Below are positions 1-9,191 of a stretch of 64,000 bases of DNA, piece after piece (the first letter of the stretch is position 1; every line of letters begins with the position of its first letter). The stretch is from UBA2330 sp049293015 (lineage in GTDB: Bacteria > Bacteroidota > Ignavibacteria > Tepidaquicellales > Tepidaquicellaceae). The notes beneath the pieces were generated by a model. The model was not told the DNA's origin, made no database searches, and saw only the letters and a list, made by a program, of their open reading frames with translations. The stretch spans positions 1-64,000 of the forward strand of contig JBATSB010000063.1 of the NCBI GenBank assembly GCA_049293015.1, written 5' to 3'. The position numbers were made by a program, and so were the translations under genes.

Positions 1-1026
1 CTTGTATGGAATGTAAATGTGAACGGAAACTACACACCAAAAGTAAAAAATCTGAAGACAGGTAAAACTCAGAAACTAAAACTGCCGAAAGGAAATTACG
101 GTCATCTTACATTTACTCATGATAATAAAAAGATAGTCTTCAGTTGTGACAGTCCGCTGCATCCGGGAGATATATTTTTATATGACCTGAAAAAGAATGT
201 ATATAAGCAAATCACTAATTCTTTAGTCGGTGGTGTTTCCAAAAAAGGACTTACTAAGGCAAAAGATATTTTTTATAAAAGTTTTGATGATGTGAAAATT
301 CATGGTCTTCTTTATATTCCAAAAGGTCTGAAAAAAGACGGTACCAATCCCGCGATAGTATGGCCTCACGGCGGACCCGAGCATCAGGAGATGCACAATT
401 TCAGCAAGTACGTTCAGATATTTACAAATAACGGATACATCGTAATCTGTCCGAACTTCAGAGGCAGCACCGGCTACGGAAAGTCATTTCAAAAAATGAT
501 CTACAAAGACTGGGGCGGAGCGGAATTCAAAGACGTACTCGAAAGCGTAGAATATCTTAAGAAGACCGGTTATGTAGACCCGGGTAAAATTGCGATGGTA
601 GGCGGAAGCTTCGGCGGATTTATGTGTCTGACCTGTATCACCAAAGCACCTGATATCTGGAAATGCGCAATTGATATCTTTGGACCATCGGATCTTTTTA
701 CTTTTGTGAATTCCGTACCTGAGCACTGGAAAAAAGGCACTGACGAACTCGTCGGAAATCCTGAAAGAGATAAGGAACTTCTCAAAGAAAGATCCCCTAT
801 TAACTTTGTAGAAAATATAAAATGTCCGCTGCTGGTCGTACAGGGTAAACATGATCCGAGGGTGGTGGAAGCAGAGTCTGAGCAGATAGTAAATAAACTT
901 AAAGATATGAAAAAACCAGTTGAATATATTTTACTTGAAGATGAAGGACATGGATTTACTAAAGTCTCAAATCAGATTATTGTATTCAAAGCTATGATAG
1001 ACTTTCTCGGTAAAAATTTAAAATAA
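1..1026 (+). CDS. S9 family prolyl oligopeptidase-like peptidase, C-terminal part (5' truncated)
   Basis: Serine peptidase of the acylaminoacyl/prolyl-oligopeptidase type, which cleaves peptides with an alpha/beta-hydrolase domain gated by a beta-propeller. The frame is open to base 1 and the first residues look like a propeller blade, so the N-terminus lies outside the window; the GTG at base 19 is not a credible start. Visible motifs: the oxyanion-type HGGPE near base 375, the nucleophile elbow GGSFGG with Ser at bases 607-609, the catalytic Asp in KHDPRV and the catalytic His in EGHGF near the end. The order Ser-Asp-His and the length of the catalytic part are normal. The stop is only 7 bases before carA, so the two may be co-transcribed. 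The family is secure; substrate and location cannot be told without the N-terminus. Confidence 0.9.
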   Translation, partial: LVWNVNVNGNYTPKVKNLKTGKTQKLKLPKGNYGHLTFTHDNKKIVFSCDSPLHPGDIFLYDLKKNVYKQITNSLVGGVSKKGLTKAKDIFYKSFDDVKIHGLLYIPKGLKKDGTNPAIVWPHGGPEHQEMHNFSKYVQIFTNNGYIVICPNFRGSTGYGKSFQKMIYKDWGGAEFKDVLESVEYLKKTGYVDPGKIAMVGGSFGGFMCLTCITKAPDIWKCAIDIFGPSDLFTFVNSVPEHWKKGTDELVGNPERDKELLKERSPINFVENIKCPLLVVQGKHDPRVVEAESEQIVNKLKDMKKPVEYILLEDEGHGFTKVSNQIIVFKAMIDFLGKNLK

Positions 1027-1033
1027 ATATTAA

Positions 1034-2152
1034 TTGGCAATCTCATTATCGCAGACACAAAAGAAACATTCTCCCAAAGGAAAATTAATTCTTGAAAACG
1101 GCATAATATTCGAAGGCAAAATTTTCGGATATGACGGACAGACATCGGGTGAAGTAGTATTCAATACTTCTCTTACCGGCTATCAGGAGATACTCACTGA
1201 CCCTTCATATTCTGGACAGATAGTGATCATGACATATCCGCTGATCGGAAATTATGGTGTGAATGAAACTGATGTCGAATCAGATGAAATACATGCAGCC
1301 GGATTTGTCGTTGGGAATTATGAAGATGAATGGAGTAATTTTAACGGGAGTGAATCACTTGATACATATCTCAAGAAAAATAAAGTGACAGGGATATTTG
1401 GGATTGATACACGTGCTCTGACAAAGATGATCAGAAGTGAAGGTGCAATGCGCGGTATTATTACAGGAGAAAATCTGAGCGATAAAAAACTTTTGGAGAA
1501 AGTTCTTGCCAGTCCGTCTATGAACGGTCTTGACCTTGTGAAAAAAGTAACAACTCCAAAGTCTTATATACTCAAATCAAAAAAGCCAAAGTACAGAATT
1601 GCAATCTATGACTATGGAATTAAAAAAAATATACTTCGTGAATTTCTGAAATTTGATACTGAACTGAAAATTTTTAATGCCAAAGAAAATCCTGAAGAAT
1701 TACTTAATTTCAAACCGCACGGAATTTTTCTTTCAAATGGTCCGGGAGATCCGAGTGCTGTGACTTATGCAATTGAAAATATCAAAGAACTTATAACTTC
1801 GAAAATCCCTGTCTTTGGAATTTGTCTCGGGCATCAGCTTATTGCACATGCACTTGGCGGGAAGACATACAAACTTAAATTCGGACACAGAGGCGGAAAT
1901 CATCCGGTAAAAAATATTGAAAAAAACAGCATTGAGATCACATCGCAGAATCACGGATTTGCTGTGGATGAAAATTCTTTGGATATAGATATTGTAAAGA
2001 TCACTCATACAAATCTTTACGATAATACCAATGAAGGACTCAAGCACAGAAAGCTGCCGGTGATGTCAGTTCAGTATCATCCTGAAGCATCACCCGGTCC
2101 GAATGACAGTAAGTATTTATTTGAAGAATTTATGATGATAGTTCAGAAGTAA
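1034..2152 (+). CDS. carA: Carbamoyl-phosphate synthase small (glutaminase) subunit
   Basis: Hydrolyses glutamine and passes ammonia to the large subunit CarB for carbamoyl phosphate synthesis (pyrimidine and arginine pathways, cytoplasm). The N-terminal half is the CPSase small-chain domain (LENGIIFEGKIFG, NTSLTGYQEILTDPSY). The C-terminal half is a class I glutamine amidotransferase with the nucleophile in GICLGHQ (Cys264), followed by His349 and Glu351 in YHPEASPGP. The length of 372 residues is typical. The start is a TTG at 1034, because no ATG precedes the conserved KLILENG segment. carB is not adjacent; folD follows after 26 bases, so the gene sits in a one-carbon/nucleotide group. Confidence 0.96.
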   Translation: MAISLSQTQKKHSPKGKLILENGIIFEGKIFGYDGQTSGEVVFNTSLTGYQEILTDPSYSGQIVIMTYPLIGNYGVNETDVESDEIHAAGFVVGNYEDEWSNFNGSESLDTYLKKNKVTGIFGIDTRALTKMIRSEGAMRGIITGENLSDKKLLEKVLASPSMNGLDLVKKVTTPKSYILKSKKPKYRIAIYDYGIKKNILREFLKFDTELKIFNAKENPEELLNFKPHGIFLSNGPGDPSAVTYAIENIKELITSKIPVFGICLGHQLIAHALGGKTYKLKFGHRGGNHPVKNIEKNSIEITSQNHGFAVDENSLDIDIVKITHTNLYDNTNEGLKHRKLPVMSVQYHPEASPGPNDSKYLFEEFMMIVQK

Positions 2153-2178
2153 TTTGAAAATATTAATAATAGCAAAGA

Positions 2179-3063
2179 ATGGAATTGAATAAAATAATTG
2201 ACGGTAAAAATATTTCCGCTCAGATCAGAGACGAGATTAAAACCGAAACGGAAATTCTGAAAAAGGAAAACGGGATCGTACCAGGGCTTGCATTTATCAT
2301 AGCAGGTGATGATCCCGCTTCAAAGGTATATGTAAAGAATAAAGGCAAGGCCTGTGAAGAAGCGGGTTTCCATTCGGTGACTGAAGTTCTGCCGGAAGGA
2401 ATTACAGAGATTCAATTACTTGAACTGATCTGGAAATACAACGCAGATGAAAATATTCACGGCATACTTACGCAACTCCCGCTGCCTTCACATATAGATC
2501 CTCAGAGAGTGATAGAAGCTATCGATCCGAAAAAAGATGTGGACGGATTTCATCCGGTGAATGTCGGAAAATTATCTATTGGAGAGAAATGTTTTATACC
2601 ATGTACGCCTTTTGGAATTATTGAATTACTGCGAAGAGAAAAAATTGAAACGTCAGGTAAGCATGCAGTCATTATTGGACGAAGTAATATAGTAGGAAAG
2701 CCGGTTGCTTCACTGCTGCTCGGAAAAGATATGAACTCAACTGTAACAGTTTGTCACAGCAGGACGGCAGATATAAAAAGCATTACATCTCAGGCAGATA
2801 TTCTGATCGCTGCAATCGGCAGAGCGGATTTTGTGAAAAAGGATTTTATAAAAGATGGAGCTGTGATAATAGATGTAGGCATAAACAGAGTAGAGGATGA
2901 AAGTAGAAAATCAGGATACAGAATTACAGGAGACGTGGATTTTGAAGACTGTTTTGAAAAATGCAGTAAGATCACGCCCGTTCCGGGAGGAGTCGGACCT
3001 ATGACTATTGCAATGCTTATGAGAAATACACTTGATTCGGCGAAAGGAGAAATTTTTGGCTGA
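2179..3063 (+). CDS. folD: Bifunctional methylenetetrahydrofolate dehydrogenase / cyclohydrolase
   Basis: Interconverts 5,10-methylene-THF, methenyl-THF and 10-formyl-THF with NADP, supplying one-carbon units for purines and formyl-Met. Family hallmarks: YVKNKGKACEEAG with the catalytic Lys, the segment around GILTQLPLP, DVDGFHPVNVG, the Rossmann loop IIGRSNIVGKPVASLL, and the closing PVPGGVGPMT signature. Length 294 matches the family. The last codons overlap the start of prmA by 8 bases, implying translational coupling. Confidence 0.97.
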   Translation: MELNKIIDGKNISAQIRDEIKTETEILKKENGIVPGLAFIIAGDDPASKVYVKNKGKACEEAGFHSVTEVLPEGITEIQLLELIWKYNADENIHGILTQLPLPSHIDPQRVIEAIDPKKDVDGFHPVNVGKLSIGEKCFIPCTPFGIIELLRREKIETSGKHAVIIGRSNIVGKPVASLLLGKDMNSTVTVCHSRTADIKSITSQADILIAAIGRADFVKKDFIKDGAVIIDVGINRVEDESRKSGYRITGDVDFEDCFEKCSKITPVPGGVGPMTIAMLMRNTLDSAKGEIFG

Positions 3064-3943
3064 GAAATATTATGAAGTAAAAATTTCTTTCAATGATTCT
3101 AATTATGAAGATATAATGAATCTGCTTTATCTAGAGGGTATTGAAAATATTCTCGAAGAGGAAGGTCAGTTGATAATTTATTTGCCGGAAACCGGTGAAG
3201 AAAGTTCACAAGAAAATTTTAATGAAAATTCCAAAGACAGGATCCTTATGCTGAAAAAATCTTTGGAGATAACTGGTCTTATTGGGAAAAAAGATTTTAC
3301 ATCTAAACTCACTGAAGATAAAAACTGGAACGAGGAATGGGAGAGATCAATTGAACCGGTTTACATAGATGACAGAATCATCATTTATCCGTCATGGAAA
3401 GAAAATGAATTAAAAGATATTAAGGGAAAAATTCTTATTCAGATCGATCCGAAAATGTCATTCGGTACCGGTCATAATGAAACTACTCAGCTTGTACTCG
3501 AGCTGATGTCAAAATATATAAGAGGCACAGAAGAAAATCTGTTTGATTTCGGATGCGGTACGGGAATACTTTCTATTGCCGGTATTAAACTTGGCGTGGG
3601 AAAAGCAGTTGCAGTAGATATTGATAAAGACTCGATCTCGAATGCCTGGGAATATGCGGAGATCAACGGTGTGCATGAGAAGATTGACTTTATACATGGA
3701 AGTCTGAAACATGTAAATGAAGAGACATTTGACATAGTCTGCGCTAATATTATTCGAAGTGTTATAGTTGATAATTTTCCGACTCTGACTGAAAGGATCA
3801 ATCCGGGCGGCAAACTTTTTCTTTCGGGAATTATGATGAATGAAGATCAGGAAATACTCGAACATCTGACTCAGTTGGAATATGAAGTTGTTGATATTCA
3901 AATGAAGACAGATTGGATAGGTGTATTTGCAGTTAAGATCTGA
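3056..3943 (+). CDS. prmA: Ribosomal protein L11 methyltransferase
   Basis: SAM-dependent enzyme that methylates ribosomal protein L11 (PrmA family). An N-terminal recognition domain (about residues 1-90) is followed by DPKMSFGTGHNETT, the SAM-binding FDFGCGTGILSI, VDIDKDSISNA and the NPPY-like VCANII motif. The frame is open upstream to a TTG at 3032, but I prefer the TTG at 3056: an AAAGGAG ribosome-binding site lies at 3043-3049 with 6 bases spacing, and the protein then begins MAEKYYEVKIS as family members do. This gives 295 residues and an 8-base overlap with folD. Confidence 0.93.
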   Translation: MAEKYYEVKISFNDSNYEDIMNLLYLEGIENILEEEGQLIIYLPETGEESSQENFNENSKDRILMLKKSLEITGLIGKKDFTSKLTEDKNWNEEWERSIEPVYIDDRIIIYPSWKENELKDIKGKILIQIDPKMSFGTGHNETTQLVLELMSKYIRGTEENLFDFGCGTGILSIAGIKLGVGKAVAVDIDKDSISNAWEYAEINGVHEKIDFIHGSLKHVNEETFDIVCANIIRSVIVDNFPTLTERINPGGKLFLSGIMMNEDQEILEHLTQLEYEVVDIQMKTDWIGVFAVKI

Positions 3944-3965
3944 AATATTTTAAATTAGATCTGAT

Positions 3966-3995
3966 TACCTCAAAGTCTCTAAGGCTCAAAGAATT
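3966..3995. repeat. Intergenic CTCAAAG/TCTAAGG repeat remnant
   Basis: The spacer between prmA and mscL holds CCTCAAAGTCTCTAAGGCTC, a degenerate run of the octamer-like unit seen as a clean tandem array at 46713-46751 and again near 47197-47320 (CCTCTAAG, TTAGAGCCTTAGAGCC). The remaining 240 bases are AT-rich with no coding potential apart from the promoter candidate before mscL. Confidence 0.45.
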
Positions 3996-4146
3996 TTGGT
4001 GTTAATTTATTTACATATGTTATAAAGGTTAAAATTTTTTTGAGGAATAATTTTTATACAACTTTTATAAAACGGAATTTCGTTTTAAATTGGATTTCCA
4101 GACAGACAGTTAGACTGAAAATGTTAGAATTTAATTAAGTCTAAAT

Positions 4147-4173
4147 TTTGATAACATAAATTTATTACCTTCG
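4147..4173 (+). promoter_or_regulatory. Candidate Bacteroidota-type promoter for mscL
   Basis: TTTG at 4147-4150 and TACCTTCG at 4166-4173 resemble the -33 TTTG and -7 TAnnTTTG elements used by the primary sigma factor of Bacteroidota. They lie about 62 bases before the mscL ATG. The spacing of 15 bases is a little short, and this is a pattern match only. Confidence 0.3.
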
Positions 4174-4234
4174 AGACTTGGAAGCAAACCTAAATTAATA
4201 TTGTAATATATTTAAAAAATAAAAAATAATAATC

Positions 4235-4609
4235 ATGTTAAAAGAATTTAAAGAATTTATATCTAAAGGAAATGCCCTGGATCTCGCAATCGGTGTTATT
4301 ATCGGTGGCGCATTTGGTGCGATTGTAAGTTCAATTGTAGCAGACCTGTTAATGCCATTTATTGGTATAATTATGGGGGGTATTGATTTCAGCGGACTTT
4401 CTGTCGCAATTGGAAGCGCTGTATTTCCATATGGAAAGTTTATTCAGGCAACTGTCAATTTTCTCATAGTAGCTTTTGTTTTATTCCTTATTGTAAAAGG
4501 AATTAACAGCACGAGAAAAAAAGAAGAAGATGCAGCTCCTCCTGAAACTCCAATAGAAGAACAGCTTCTTACAGAGATCCGTGATCTGCTGAAGTCAGGA
4601 AAGCAATAA
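4235..4609 (+). CDS. mscL: Large-conductance mechanosensitive channel
   Basis: Inner-membrane emergency valve that opens under hypo-osmotic membrane tension. The N-terminal amphipathic helix (LKEFKEFISKGNALDLAIGV), the first helix with the Gly-rich pore stretch (IGGAFGAIVSSIVADLLMP), a short periplasmic loop, the second helix (VNFLIVAFVLFLIVKGIN) and the charged cytoplasmic C-terminal helix are all present. The periplasmic loop is short, which gives 124 residues against about 136 for the E. coli protein. It is a stand-alone gene. Confidence 0.97.
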   Translation: MLKEFKEFISKGNALDLAIGVIIGGAFGAIVSSIVADLLMPFIGIIMGGIDFSGLSVAIGSAVFPYGKFIQATVNFLIVAFVLFLIVKGINSTRKKEEDAAPPETPIEEQLLTEIRDLLKSGKQ

Positions 4610-4692
4610 ATTGTATACAAATTGTATTCAAATTTATGTTTTTATACAAATTTGAATTGCTTAATTTGAACATCATAAATAAATAAAATGTA

Positions 4693-5340
4693 ATGGCTAA
4701 ATTCGTATCAAATAAAAATGAAACTATAAGGTTATTTAAAAACCCTTTTTTAGAATATTTCTCACACATACATCCTGCAACTCCGTTGTTTGTATTTATT
4801 CCTGTTATATTGGCATCGGCATATTTCGGATCTCAGGAAATATCATTAATGTCTTCAATTATCTTTTTTGTAGTCGGAATTCTTTTATGGACGCTGATGG
4901 AATATGTGATTCACAGATGGGCATTTCATTATCATCCTAAATCCGAACCCGGAAAAAGAATTCACTTTCTTGTACATGGTATTCATCATGACTATCCGAG
5001 AGACGCAACGAGACTTGTAATGCCGCTATTGGTAAGTTTACCTCTGGCAACTCTGTTTTTCTTTTTATTTCAGGCTGCATTCGGTGAATATTATTTAATT
5101 ATTTTTGCCGGATTTGTACTCGGATATGTTGCATATGATTCTATTCATTATGCTACACATCATTTTAAAATGACAAGTAAATTAGGGAAGTTTCTGAAAG
5201 TCTATCACCTGAAACATCATTACGGTGATGATCACACAGCTTACGGAGTGAGCAACCCGCTTTGGGACTATGTCCTCGGTACTGTGCCTGATCATGTAAA
5301 AGATAAAACAGTAATTGAAATAGAAGAGAATTCCAAATAA
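4693..5340 (+). CDS. Sterol desaturase / fatty acid 2-hydroxylase family membrane enzyme
   Basis: Di-iron membrane hydroxylase of the FA hydroxylase superfamily. Histidine boxes are clear: HRWAFHYHP, HFLVHGIHHDYP, HYATHHF and HLKHHYGDDHTAYG. Hydrophobic segments at about residues 28-65 and 110-145 place it in the membrane. It resembles the catalytic part of fatty acid 2-hydroxylases (Scs7/FA2H) without the cytochrome b5 domain, so 2-hydroxylation of lipid acyl chains is a reasonable inference; the substrate cannot be read from sequence. It starts at ATG 4693, is preceded by mscL and is followed by a strong terminator. Confidence 0.88.
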   Translation: MAKFVSNKNETIRLFKNPFLEYFSHIHPATPLFVFIPVILASAYFGSQEISLMSSIIFFVVGILLWTLMEYVIHRWAFHYHPKSEPGKRIHFLVHGIHHDYPRDATRLVMPLLVSLPLATLFFFLFQAAFGEYYLIIFAGFVLGYVAYDSIHYATHHFKMTSKLGKFLKVYHLKHHYGDDHTAYGVSNPLWDYVLGTVPDHVKDKTVIEIEENSK

Positions 5341-5360
5341 TTTTAAAACTGAAATTTTTT

Positions 5361-5408
5361 AACCCCTTTTATGTATCCGGATTTGCGGGTACGGAAAGGG
5401 GTTTTTTA
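5361..5408 (+). terminator. Rho-independent terminator after the hydroxylase gene
   Basis: AACCCCTTT at 5361-5369 pairs with AAAGGGGTT at 5395-5403. An inner stem GTATCCG/CGGGTAC extends it, and a run of T follows (5402-5407). It lies 20 bases after the stop at 5340. Confidence 0.88.
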
Positions 5409-5446
5409 ATATAAAATATTAATTCTAACTTACTGAAATCTGTATT

Positions 5447-5764
5447 ATGAAAAATAACTTATTTGAAATACCCGATGAACTTGATAATAAATTTGAATTC
5501 TTTCAGACATTGTATTCTGATGAAAAAATTGAAATAGAAAAAATTATATCAACAGGTCAGGTTACTCCGGAAGGTAAATGGCTGACACAAGAAAAAAATG
5601 AATGGGTAATTCTGATTACCGGAAATGCTGAGATTGTATTTTATGATGAAAGGAATTTTATTTTAAATGCAGGCGATCATTTATTCATACCGTCAGGCGT
5701 TAAACACAGAGTAGAAAAGACTTCCTCCGAACCAAAGTGTATCTGGCTTGCGGTGCATTTTTAA
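5447..5764 (+). CDS. Small cupin-domain protein
   Basis: Single-domain cupin of 105 residues. The second cupin motif is visible as NAGDHLFIPSGVKHRVEKTS, with Asp/His positions that usually bind a metal; the first motif is less canonical (NEWVILITGNAEIVF). Such proteins may be small metal-dependent enzymes or ligand-binding domains. It is monocistronic, between a terminator and a convergent peptidase gene, and no function can be assigned. Confidence 0.85.
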   Translation: MKNNLFEIPDELDNKFEFFQTLYSDEKIEIEKIISTGQVTPEGKWLTQEKNEWVILITGNAEIVFYDERNFILNAGDHLFIPSGVKHRVEKTSSEPKCIWLAVHF

Positions 5765-5834
5765 AAAAAAGTTAATATTTAATATTTAATATTAAAAGTT
5801 AAACTATCATTATACATTATACATAGAACATTGA

Positions 5835-8270
5835 TCACCTGATCAGCATCATCCTCTTTGTCTCCGAAAATTCTCCTGCATCCAATCTGTAAAAATAGAT
5901 CCCGCTCGAAAAATTACTTCCGTCGAAATCAACTGAATAACTTCCGGCATTCTGCTTTTCATTTACCAACTCAGCTACTTCATTCCCAAGCACATCAAAT
6001 ACCTTTAACTTCGCATTACTCGTAACTCGTAACTCGTAACTGATAACTGTTTTTGGATTAAAAGGATTTGGAAAATTTTGTTCAAGTCTATATTCTAATG
6101 GAATGACAGTGCTCGTTTGAGTAATTAAAGAAGGAACATCTTTGTAATTAACAACCCTGATATTATCAAAATAAAATCCGTCACCCGGCACGCCTCCATC
6201 TGTAAGATGCGTAAAGCGTAACTTTATCTTTTTACCAATATATGCATTCAGATTTATCTGTTCATTTCTCCAGTGCTTTATGTCCGTGTATGAGGGCTGT
6301 CCGGATACGACTCTAGTGTATCTGCCGGTCATGCTTGTCCACGTACTGCCGAAATTTGAACTTACCTGAACTCTTGAATAATCTACTGTTGCTTCCTCTG
6401 CCCACTTGGCTGTGAATTCTATACGGGGATTGTTTGTGCCTGTAAGATCTATTGTGTCGATAAGTGTAAAAGTGTTATTAGTATTATCTGAAGAATTTCC
6501 ATAACGAGAGTCAGCAAAATTTTTGTTTCCCAAAACAGGATCTATATAAGTGGTATCCCATGCAATGCCTGTACCTGCTGTGATCCAGCGGTTTCTTCCG
6601 TTTTCTGCATTATCGGTAAATAATACTTCTGCTTTTCCAACAGTGATCTTAAGTGTATCAAGCGAAGTCAGAACACCTTCCTGTTTTACAGTAATAAACA
6701 GATTCATTTCATCCATATAATTTGCATCTGATGTAAGACGGAATTTTACAGGGTTTGAAGAATTAGTTTTTGACTGTCTTGCGGAAATGCTGTCATAAAT
6801 TATGTTTGCATTCAGCGGAATTGCGTTCGGATAATTTGTCGTCACTTCTATTGTAACATTTTTTGCTGTTTGTGAAAGTCCTCTGTTCTTTAATCCGATC
6901 TCAAGATTCAGAGTATCATTTTTTTGTACGTATTCATTCCCTAAAATTTTAAAATTCTGATAATCCGTAAAAGCACCTGACACCCATGTAAGATATTTCA
7001 TTCCGTAAAGATTCTCGCTGGCTACGGGAATGATCTGAGACTGATTATTCCAGAAACCCGTACCGCCGACTTCAGGTGTCCATGCGTAAGTTCCAATGGA
7101 ATGTAAATAATCTCTTGTCGTACCGCTTGAATAATAATTCAGCATTTCTGAAACTGTACCATAAGTATAATTATTTGATGCAGCAAAGTCAGAAGAAAAC
7201 TCCGAATAAATTTCATAATTAATTGCTGAATCATTATAACCGTAAGGATTTAGATATCTGCCTGCAACTGAATGCATGGAGAATGAGATCTTCGGTCTGA
7301 TCTGAAGAATGAAATTCATAATTGCCTGTGATTCGGGTTCTGAATTTGCTGAAGATCCTCGGAATGTTTCTGAACATGGATCGTTGCTGGATCCCTGATT
7401 ATCTCCCCAGCCGTACGGATAATTCCTGTTGAGATCGACACCAAAGCAACTGCCTCCGTTATTTCTTCTGTTCTTTCTCCAGCTTCCGCCGCCGTTTGGA
7501 TTGGTAGTCTGATTATAAACGTAGCCGTCAGGATTTACTACAGGCACAAAAAATATTTCACGGTTATTTAAAAGGTATGTGACTTCAGGATTGACACCAT
7601 AATTTTCCAAAAGGAAATACATGTAATACATCATCGATGCCATTGACTGCGGCTCACGTGCATGATGAAGTGCGTCAAAATAAACAGCAGACTCAGTTGA
7701 AGATTCATTCACGTCAGGATTATCGGAAATTTTCACAGACCATATTGCACGGTTCTCTACGCTCATTCCGATATTCTGTTTTACTGAAATTAAATTCGGA
7801 TATACAAGCCGCATTGAATCAAGCTTCTGCACTACTTCAGCGTATGTATAAAATCCCGCCATGCTACCGAGAGAAAATCCGTTTGCATTGTCAGTGTTTT
7901 GAATTTCAATACTCTTCTGCATTTCAAAGGCATCCGGTAATTTTACATTATTAAAAAATTCACCAACATCTTCAATTACCATATCATAACTTATTCCCGT
8001 ATTTTTTAATCTTTGCAATTCCGCTTGATTAATAACGAGTGTAATTCCTTTGATTATATTTCCGTCATAATGCTCAACTGTGATGTCGTTTTGCTGTAAA
8101 AGTTTTATATCTTCTTTTGAATGAATGTTTACTTTAACTTCGGAATATGTTGTAAGAGGATCTTTATTTTTATTTATATCGGATTTATTATTTGATGTTT
8201 GTTCAAAATTTGAGGAGGTAAGAAAAACCATTAGAACAAATAGTAAAACAGGTGTTAATAAATATTTCAT
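5835..8270 (-). CDS. Secreted M14 zinc carboxypeptidase with T9SS sorting domain
   Basis: Extracellular metallocarboxypeptidase of the carboxypeptidase T type. A signal peptide (residues 1-20) is followed by a propeptide to about 130. The M14 domain has zinc motif HAREPQ (HxxE), NPDGYVYN, WRKNRRNN, GVDLNRNYPYGWG, a third zinc His in SMHS and the catalytic Glu in TPEVGG. A jelly-roll region at about 560-720 follows, then a type A T9SS domain from QNFPNPFNP to the end (MMLIR). The sorting domain contains the heptamer-encoded SYELRVTS and is almost identical to that of the protein at 53209-54501. Expected to be exported by T9SS and attached or released at the surface to digest peptides. Confidence 0.95.
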   Translation of the reverse strand: MKYLLTPVLLFVLMVFLTSSNFEQTSNNKSDINKNKDPLTTYSEVKVNIHSKEDIKLLQQNDITVEHYDGNIIKGITLVINQAELQRLKNTGISYDMVIEDVGEFFNNVKLPDAFEMQKSIEIQNTDNANGFSLGSMAGFYTYAEVVQKLDSMRLVYPNLISVKQNIGMSVENRAIWSVKISDNPDVNESSTESAVYFDALHHAREPQSMASMMYYMYFLLENYGVNPEVTYLLNNREIFFVPVVNPDGYVYNQTTNPNGGGSWRKNRRNNGGSCFGVDLNRNYPYGWGDNQGSSNDPCSETFRGSSANSEPESQAIMNFILQIRPKISFSMHSVAGRYLNPYGYNDSAINYEIYSEFSSDFAASNNYTYGTVSEMLNYYSSGTTRDYLHSIGTYAWTPEVGGTGFWNNQSQIIPVASENLYGMKYLTWVSGAFTDYQNFKILGNEYVQKNDTLNLEIGLKNRGLSQTAKNVTIEVTTNYPNAIPLNANIIYDSISARQSKTNSSNPVKFRLTSDANYMDEMNLFITVKQEGVLTSLDTLKITVGKAEVLFTDNAENGRNRWITAGTGIAWDTTYIDPVLGNKNFADSRYGNSSDNTNNTFTLIDTIDLTGTNNPRIEFTAKWAEEATVDYSRVQVSSNFGSTWTSMTGRYTRVVSGQPSYTDIKHWRNEQINLNAYIGKKIKLRFTHLTDGGVPGDGFYFDNIRVVNYKDVPSLITQTSTVIPLEYRLEQNFPNPFNPKTVISYELRVTSNAKLKVFDVLGNEVAELVNEKQNAGSYSVDFDGSNFSSGIYFYRLDAGEFSETKRMMLIR
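6015..6048 (-). repeat. AGTTACG heptamer tandem repeat inside the T9SS domain
   Basis: Three exact copies of CGTAACT (6021-6027, 6028-6034, 6035-6041) are flanked by two degenerate copies. Read on the coding strand the unit is AGTTACG, and three units encode S-Y-E-L-R-V-T in frame. The same element, more diverged, is at 54288-54322. Confidence 0.85.
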
Positions 8271-8376
8271 TTTATAGATATTTTGAAAACTTTAAAAAAA
8301 TTATTTTGGGAGTAATTTATTACAATTTAGTCTAATAGTAAAGTAACTATATTGATTTCAATTTTAAACTGACAAA

Positions 8377-9141
8377 ATGAATTTTGATCCTAAAAAAAGA
8401 TTTTCCGGACGCGTAAAAAATTATGTAAAATATCGTCCACATTATCCAAAAGAAATACTGACTTTCCTAATAAAAGAATGCGGTCTTACTGAAAGCAGCG
8501 TAATTGCAGACATTGGCTCGGGTACAGGAATTTCTTCAGAGCTATTTATTGAAAATGGAAATAAGGTATTTGCAGTCGAGCCGAACAGAGAAATGAGAAA
8601 AGCTGCTGAAAATTTTTTTTCGAAAGAGAAAAATTTTATCAGCTTAAATACTTCTGCTGAAAGTACAGGGCTTAGTGAAAATTCAATCGACTTTGTAATT
8701 GCAGGTCAGGCATTTCACTGGTTTGACGCAGAGCTTTGTAATAAGGAATTTATAAGAATTCTGAAAAAGGAAGGATACGTGGTGCTGATCTGGAATTCAA
8801 GAGTTTATAAAGAAGGTTTTATGGATGATTATGAAGATCTGCTTTTGAAATTTGGTACAGATTATGAAAATGTAAATCATGAAAACATTGATGAAGATTA
8901 TATCAAAAATTTTTTTAATCCAAATAATTACAATGTCGCAAAATTTGATAATCATCAGGATCTTGATCATGAAGGAATAAGAGGAAGGCTTTTATCATCT
9001 TCATATGTCACTGATGAAAAAAGTCCGAAGTATCTTCCGATGCTGAATGCTTTGGATGAACTTTATTTTAAATATAATATTGATGGGATCGTAAAAGTCG
9101 AATACATGACTGTAGTGTATTATGGAAAATTAATGGGGTAA
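8377..9141 (+). CDS. Class I SAM-dependent methyltransferase
   Basis: Methyltransferase-11 type protein of 254 residues. Motif I is IADIGSGTGISSELF, motif II is FAVEPNREMRKAAE, and the post-core FVIAGQAFHWFDAELCNKEF resembles small-molecule methyltransferases of the YafE/trans-aconitate group. The N-terminus FSGRVKNYVKYRPHYP is typical of this subfamily. It is divergent from the M14 peptidase. Substrate unknown. Confidence 0.9.
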   Translation: MNFDPKKRFSGRVKNYVKYRPHYPKEILTFLIKECGLTESSVIADIGSGTGISSELFIENGNKVFAVEPNREMRKAAENFFSKEKNFISLNTSAESTGLSENSIDFVIAGQAFHWFDAELCNKEFIRILKKEGYVVLIWNSRVYKEGFMDDYEDLLLKFGTDYENVNHENIDEDYIKNFFNPNNYNVAKFDNHQDLDHEGIRGRLLSSSYVTDEKSPKYLPMLNALDELYFKYNIDGIVKVEYMTVVYYGKLMG

Positions 9142-9191
9142 TTTTAACATAGTAGCCGCATGCTTTAGCTTGCGCAATAATTTCTAAAAGT

